The notes under the pieces are model-generated. The model searched no databases. It worked only from the letters and a program-made list of their open reading frames with translations, and was not told the origin of the DNA. Source: Poronia punctata (Eukaryota; Ascomycota; Sordariomycetes; Xylariales; Xylariaceae). Taken from it: a stretch of 10,050 nucleotides of DNA. Each line of letters opens with the position of its first letter. The first letter of the stretch is position 1. The translations under genes and the position numbers were made by a program. Below, piece after piece: positions 6,600-10,050 of the stretch. Location of the stretch: the NCBI GenBank assembly GCA_022579005.1, contig MU402030.1:1-10050 (forward strand), given 5' to 3'.

Positions 6600-8525
6600 T
6601 ATAAAATAACTTTTAATAAGCTTAAAACTATAGCAAAAAATAAAATATATAAAAATGTTAATATTTTAAAGAAAATTTTATTAAATAAATAAAAAATAGT
6701 AATAGTTATACTTAAAACTAATATATAAGTATACTTATAAAGTATAAATATTATTATATTAGCACTTAAAAAGTACTTAACTACTTTATTACTAAAAACA
6801 TTAATAACTTGCTAATTTATTTATTTTAACACTATACTACTTTTATTTTTTTATATTATAATTAATTATGCATTATTTTAATGCTATATATTATTTTAAT
6901 ATATTATTAATACTATACTAATTACATTGTTTTAATAATAAGCTATTAAGTTAAAATGTTTTTAAATATTTTATTTTTATAAGCAGCAAACTTTAAAGTA
7001 TTGCTAAAGTAGTAAAAAAAATATAATAAAGCGTATTAATAAGCTAAACTAACATTTAAAAAAATTTCTTTAAAAGCAACTATATTAACTAATATATATA
7101 ATATTTTTATAAAAAATTATTATAGCGTTAATAAAATACTATATAATGCTAAATAGCTAACGCTTATATATTAAGCAAACATACTACAAAATATTATACT
7201 AAAAAAGTATTTTAATTATAAAAAAGTAATAAATTACTTTATAGTTTGCTAACTAAATAATAAACAATTAAATAACTTATTATAAGCAAATATATATATA
7301 CTAATAAATTTTATTATATAATTAAAAAATAAAAAGTAATAAAATAACTAGTTATAATTTATTATAATAAATATTAAACTAAAACAACTAAAAGCTTTAT
7401 ATATTATAAAAAATATACAATATAAATTAAAAATAATGCTTTAAATAATAATTAATATAATTAATAACGTAAGTTTAATTTAGCTGCTATATAACCTTGC
7501 TAAAAGGTATATTATAATATTAAAAATAATAAATAAATACTTAAAAATATAAGTATATTTAGTTATTACTAATAAAAACAATTAAACTAATTAAACTAAT
7601 ATTGCTACTAAAAAAATAAAACAATTTTTTAAAAATATTAACTTATTTACTAAAAAAATTAATTGCTTACTTTAAAAAACTTGCATTACTAACTAAAACT
7701 ATAAGTAATTAAACTAATTAAACTACTATATAAACTGCTAAATATAAAATAATTTAATTATTAATAGCTAAATTTTAATCAAAAAAAGCTAAAAAATAAT
7801 ATAATAAAACTATATAAATTACTAGCAAATTTATTAACAAGTTTAATGCCTAATAAGCAAAAAAACAAAAGCTTATAAAGATCTTTACTAAAATTAATAA
7901 ATTAATTAATATAAAAATTAAATATAGCGTTAAAAAAGGCCTTATTAATAGCTTAATTTAATACTATATTGCTAATATAATAAAAAAGTGCTTACTATAT
8001 TTTTAAGCGCTTTTAATCTTTTTTTATTTAATATATATATAGCAAAATTTTAAAAACTATAAAAAAAGCTTAATAAAGCAGTGCAATATAATAATATACT
8101 AGCAAACAATATTATTAAAATTAAAAAAGCTTATAATAAGCTTAAAAATAAATTTAATAAAATAATTAAGTGAATAAATAATAAGTTTAAAAAACTAGAA
8201 AATAAATTAGCTAATTAACTTACTATTACTAATTAATTTACAAAATTACCTGCTGTTACTTAACAAAAACTATAAAAAAATATTTTAAAAACAAAATTAA
8301 ATACATTATTAGTTTACTAAACTAGCTTACCTAACTACTTTTAATTTATTATATTAATTAAAAAATTAAACTAACGCAAAAATAATTGCTTTTATATTAC
8401 CTAACTATATTAGCATTATTAAAACAAAAAAATTGCAAAACAAAAACAAAAACGTTTTCTTTTATATTAAAGGAAGGCAGTTTATTACGCGCATTATAAA
8501 GATATATTATATAAATACGTTACAT
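6600..8525 (+). pseudogene. Long degraded reading frame, protein family not recognised
   Basis: Reading frame 2 (codon starts at 6980, 7436, 8102 and so on) stays protein-like for at least 1.5 kb, from about 6980 to 8525, and possibly from 6600. Stops again sit where Gln, Arg or Trp would be expected. Readable parts include ATILTNIYNIFIKNYYSV near 7080, LAKRYIIILKIINKYLKI near 7495, ISKKTKAYKDLY near 7855, and a Lys/Leu-rich coiled-coil-like stretch at about 8042-8215 (KAYNKLKNKFNKIIK, FKKLENKLAN). LTITNxFTKLPAVT follows, then a basic tail with KQKQKRFLLY and RKAVYYAHYKDILYKY up to the stop at 8525. It has no RT, integrase, zinc-finger or DDE signature that I can see. It may be a gag-like or extra 3' ORF of the preceding element, or part of a separate mobile element. 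The 8430-8525 end is distinctly less mutated. Confidence 0.5.
7581..7725. repeat. Dispersed copies of an ATTAAACTA doublet
   Basis: The 9-bp unit ATTAAACTA occurs twice in tandem at 7581-7598 and again twice in tandem at 7708-7725. The two 18-bp copies are about 127 bp apart and lie in different codon phases relative to the surrounding frame. It may be local duplication or chance convergence in low-complexity DNA. Confidence 0.6.
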
Positions 8526-8650
8526 AACTTTATTACGTAACTTTATTAGTTTATAAACATAGCATAAATTAATCTAAAAGATTATTTAGACCTTGCTTCT
8601 ACTTTAGTTAATTTATTCTTATTTTATCATACTAACCTAATACTATTAAA
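8430..8650. other. Second, less mutated patch
   Basis: CpA (a run of CAAAA units at about 8436-8452), TpC (TTCT, ATCT, TATCAT), GpA (AAGGAAGG, AAAGAT, TTAGA) and CpG steps reappear here after kilobases in which they are almost absent. The left part is the end of the unassigned reading frame. The right part (8526-8650) has no clear coding sense. It contains a 13-bp tandem repeat and an inverted repeat, TCTAAA 8573-8578 with TTTAGA 8585-8590. The purine-rich AAAGGAAGGCAG at about 8469-8480 resembles a retroelement polypurine tract, but it lies in coding phase with the frame and is probably just codons. Confidence 0.5.
8521..8546. repeat. 13-bp tandem repeat, two copies
   Basis: TACATAACTTTAT at 8521-8533 is followed directly by TACGTAACTTTAT at 8534-8546, with one A/G difference. 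The repeat spans the likely stop of the upstream reading frame (TAA at 8525-8527). Confidence 0.85.
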
Positions 8651-9179
8651 TTATAATTATTATTAAAGTATAAAGACTAGCTATTTAATAGTGTTTAAAG
8701 TAAACAACTAAATAATAAGTTTAAACTAAATAAAAGTTTTAAAGCTAATAGCATTATAAAGTATTGTTGCTATATAAAAATATATAAAAGAAAATATATA
8801 AAAGAAAAAGTGCAAAAAACAAAACTAAGCTAGTAAGCAAAAGATTTATATATTTAAATATAATATATAAATATTATTTTTTATAAAGCCTAGGCCTTTT
8901 TAAAATTAGTAAAAAAAAGATTTATTATAAAATTTAAAATATATAATTATAAAAATAAATTTATAATATATTTACTTTTTTTTATTTTTTAAGTTTTTAA
9001 GTTATTAGTTTAAATTATTGCTTTTATATTTTTTAAATTATATTATAATTATAAAAGTTAAAAGGTTTAGTTAAGCTAATATTAAAATGTTTGCTAAAAA
9101 TATTAAAAATAATAACTTTAATAACTTTGCTTTTTTATATACTTTAGTTTAAAATAAAAATATTTTAAATATAAACAAA
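8651..9179. other. AT-rich stretch without a recognisable gene
   Basis: No protein motif could be read on either strand. At 8777-8804 the 14-bp unit AAAATATATAAAAG occurs twice in tandem, followed by a partial third copy. From about 8960 the plus strand becomes T-rich, which in this window tends to mark minus-strand coding elements, but the minus-strand conceptual text shows nothing I can name. Confidence 0.5.
8777..8804. repeat. 14-bp tandem repeat, two copies
   Basis: AAAATATATAAAAG is repeated exactly at 8777-8790 and 8791-8804, and AAAA follows as the start of a third unit. It is a simple short tandem duplication next to the less mutated patch. Confidence 0.85.
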
Positions 9180-9239
9180 CTTTTAAAGCATTTTAATTTT
9201 AAGCTTTTAAAGCATTTTATTTTTAAGCTTTTAAATTTA
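9180..9239. repeat. 24-bp tandem repeat, two copies plus a partial third
   Basis: A 24-bp unit starting CTTTTAAAGCATTTTA and ending TTTTAAG occupies 9180-9203 and 9204-9227, with one mismatch. A third copy begins CTTTTAAA at 9228 and then diverges. Each copy keeps one GCA (CpA) site, so either it was duplicated after mutation or these GpCpA sites resist change. Confidence 0.85.
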
Positions 9240-10050
9240 CTTTTATTAATATGCTTTTTAACTTTTTATAAAACTTAAAATAAATAGTATTATATATATA
9301 TAAAGAAAATTAAAGCAAAATTTTATAAATAGTTTAAAATAACTAAGTTTTATTATTAAAATAATATATTTTAAAAAAAGCAAACAATATAAAAAAATAT
9401 AGCTAACTAAAAAAAAGAAAATAAGTTTAATATAAAAAAAGTTTAACTAAGTTATATAGCAAGCAAATAAAATATTAATAATTAAGTATAAAGCTTATAG
9501 CAAGGTTTTATGCTATTTTATATTTTTAAAATTAATAAGCACTAGCTTAATAAGTAAGCATATTTAGTTTAAAAATTATAGTTTATATTAAAAAAAGCAA
9601 TTAAAAAGTAGTAACTTTAGTAAAAAAGTATATATATTACTAAGCTATATATTAATTATATACTAATTATTTAATAAAACAAATAGGTTATTATTTTAGT
9701 AACTAGGCTTTTGCTTTATATATAAATTAAAAGCGATCTATTATTTAATATAATTAAAAACCTATATATTTTTATATAGTAAAAGTATATTGCTTTATAT
9801 TAAAAGTTATTTTTTAAAAAAAGTCGTTATATTTTTTATATAAAATATTTTTAAAGAATTATTACTTACTAACTAGCAAAATAAGTAATAAAGTTATAAG
9901 TAAGCGTTATATATAATATATAAACGTTTTTAAATATATAAATTTACTATTAAAATATATATATATATTTTATTAATATAAACTAAATACTTTACTATAT
10001 TTTAATTAATATTTAAAAATATAACTTAAAAAAAGTAAAACTTAACTTAA
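9240..10050. other. AT-rich stretch, no gene seen
   Basis: Both strands were read for RT, integrase, mariner/pogo DDE and chromodomain wording, and nothing could be supported. Composition and residual C contexts (ACT, GCT, GCA) match the mutated elements, so it is probably also RIP-altered repeat DNA whose identity is lost. A few spared sites (GCGATC near 9731, GTCG near 9823) are scattered. The end of the window has short AT microsatellite runs near 9953-9970. Confidence 0.5.

Noticed and set aside
2831..6900. A pair of LTRs flanking the plus-strand element
   Set aside because: No long direct repeat was noticed by eye between 2830-3100 and 6590-6900. Mutation could hide it, so this needs an alignment rather than a claim.
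8469..8480. Polypurine tract marking a 3' LTR
   Set aside because: The purine run is short, lies in coding phase with the upstream frame, and no matching LTR copy or TG...CA ends could be found.
6600..8525. A Starship-type DUF3435 tyrosine-recombinase captain
   Set aside because: A short stretch near 6810-6900 vaguely resembled the N-terminal part of that family, but I could not find the Arg...HxxR...Tyr catalytic pattern, and the C-terminal half does not fit. Not supported from sequence alone.
1..10050. Mitochondrial genome or an AT-rich protist or bacterial symbiont genome
   Set aside because: Base composition alone would allow it, but stops lie inside clear fungal-type gypsy pol at Gln/Trp/Arg positions, and no rRNA, tRNA or respiratory gene is seen. 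Reassigned stop codons would not explain Asp-to-Asn and Cys-to-Tyr at catalytic and zinc sites.
9680..10050. C-terminal part of a pogo/mariner transposase
   Set aside because: A few residues looked suggestive in one frame, but no DDE/DDD anchor or consistent spacing could be read, and AT-rich DNA yields Leu/Ile/Lys/Tyr text in any frame.

Overview
This is about 10 kb of extremely AT-rich, gene-dead DNA. It looks like an AT-isochore of a filamentous ascomycete (Pezizomycotina): old retrotransposons in which nearly every C:G pair has become T:A. The assignment rests on degraded fungal-type Ty3/gypsy pol genes on both strands, in-frame stops that fall where relatives have Gln, Trp or Arg codons (CAA/CAG/TGG/CGA to TAA/TAG), Asp/Gly codons turned into Asn/Ser, and His/Cys codons turned into Tyr. 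This is the mark of repeat-induced point mutation (RIP) or a similar cytosine-to-thymine process acting on both strands. I see no intact gene, tRNA, rRNA, CRISPR array or bacterial-type signal.

Layout: 1-190 is mutated filler with a short direct repeat. 190-420 is a much less mutated, GC-richer island with four possible hairpins. 430 to about 2830 is the 5' part of a Ty3/gypsy element on the minus strand. Its reverse transcriptase N-terminus is still open (440-697), and the element is cut off at the island edge. Near 2830 the strand composition flips. From about 3100 to 6590 a different Ty3/gypsy lineage runs on the plus strand with RT, RNase H, zinc-binding domain, DDE integrase and C-terminal chromodomain all readable in order: a chromovirus-type pol with at least four frame changes and dozens of stops. 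No gag is visible in front of it.

From about 6600 to 8525 a long plus-strand reading frame of coherent, protein-like sequence follows. It ends in a Lys/Glu/Asp-rich coiled-coil-like stretch and a basic C-terminus, and I cannot assign it to a family. About 8430-8650 is a second, less mutated patch with a 13-bp tandem repeat. The rest (8650-10050) is AT-rich with two short tandem repeats and no recognisable gene.

Nothing here is expected to be expressed as a functional protein. The interesting points are the mutation-context pattern (TpC is wiped out while ApC and GpC survive), the two spared islands, the head-to-head arrangement of two unlike elements, and the unassigned 3' reading frame.
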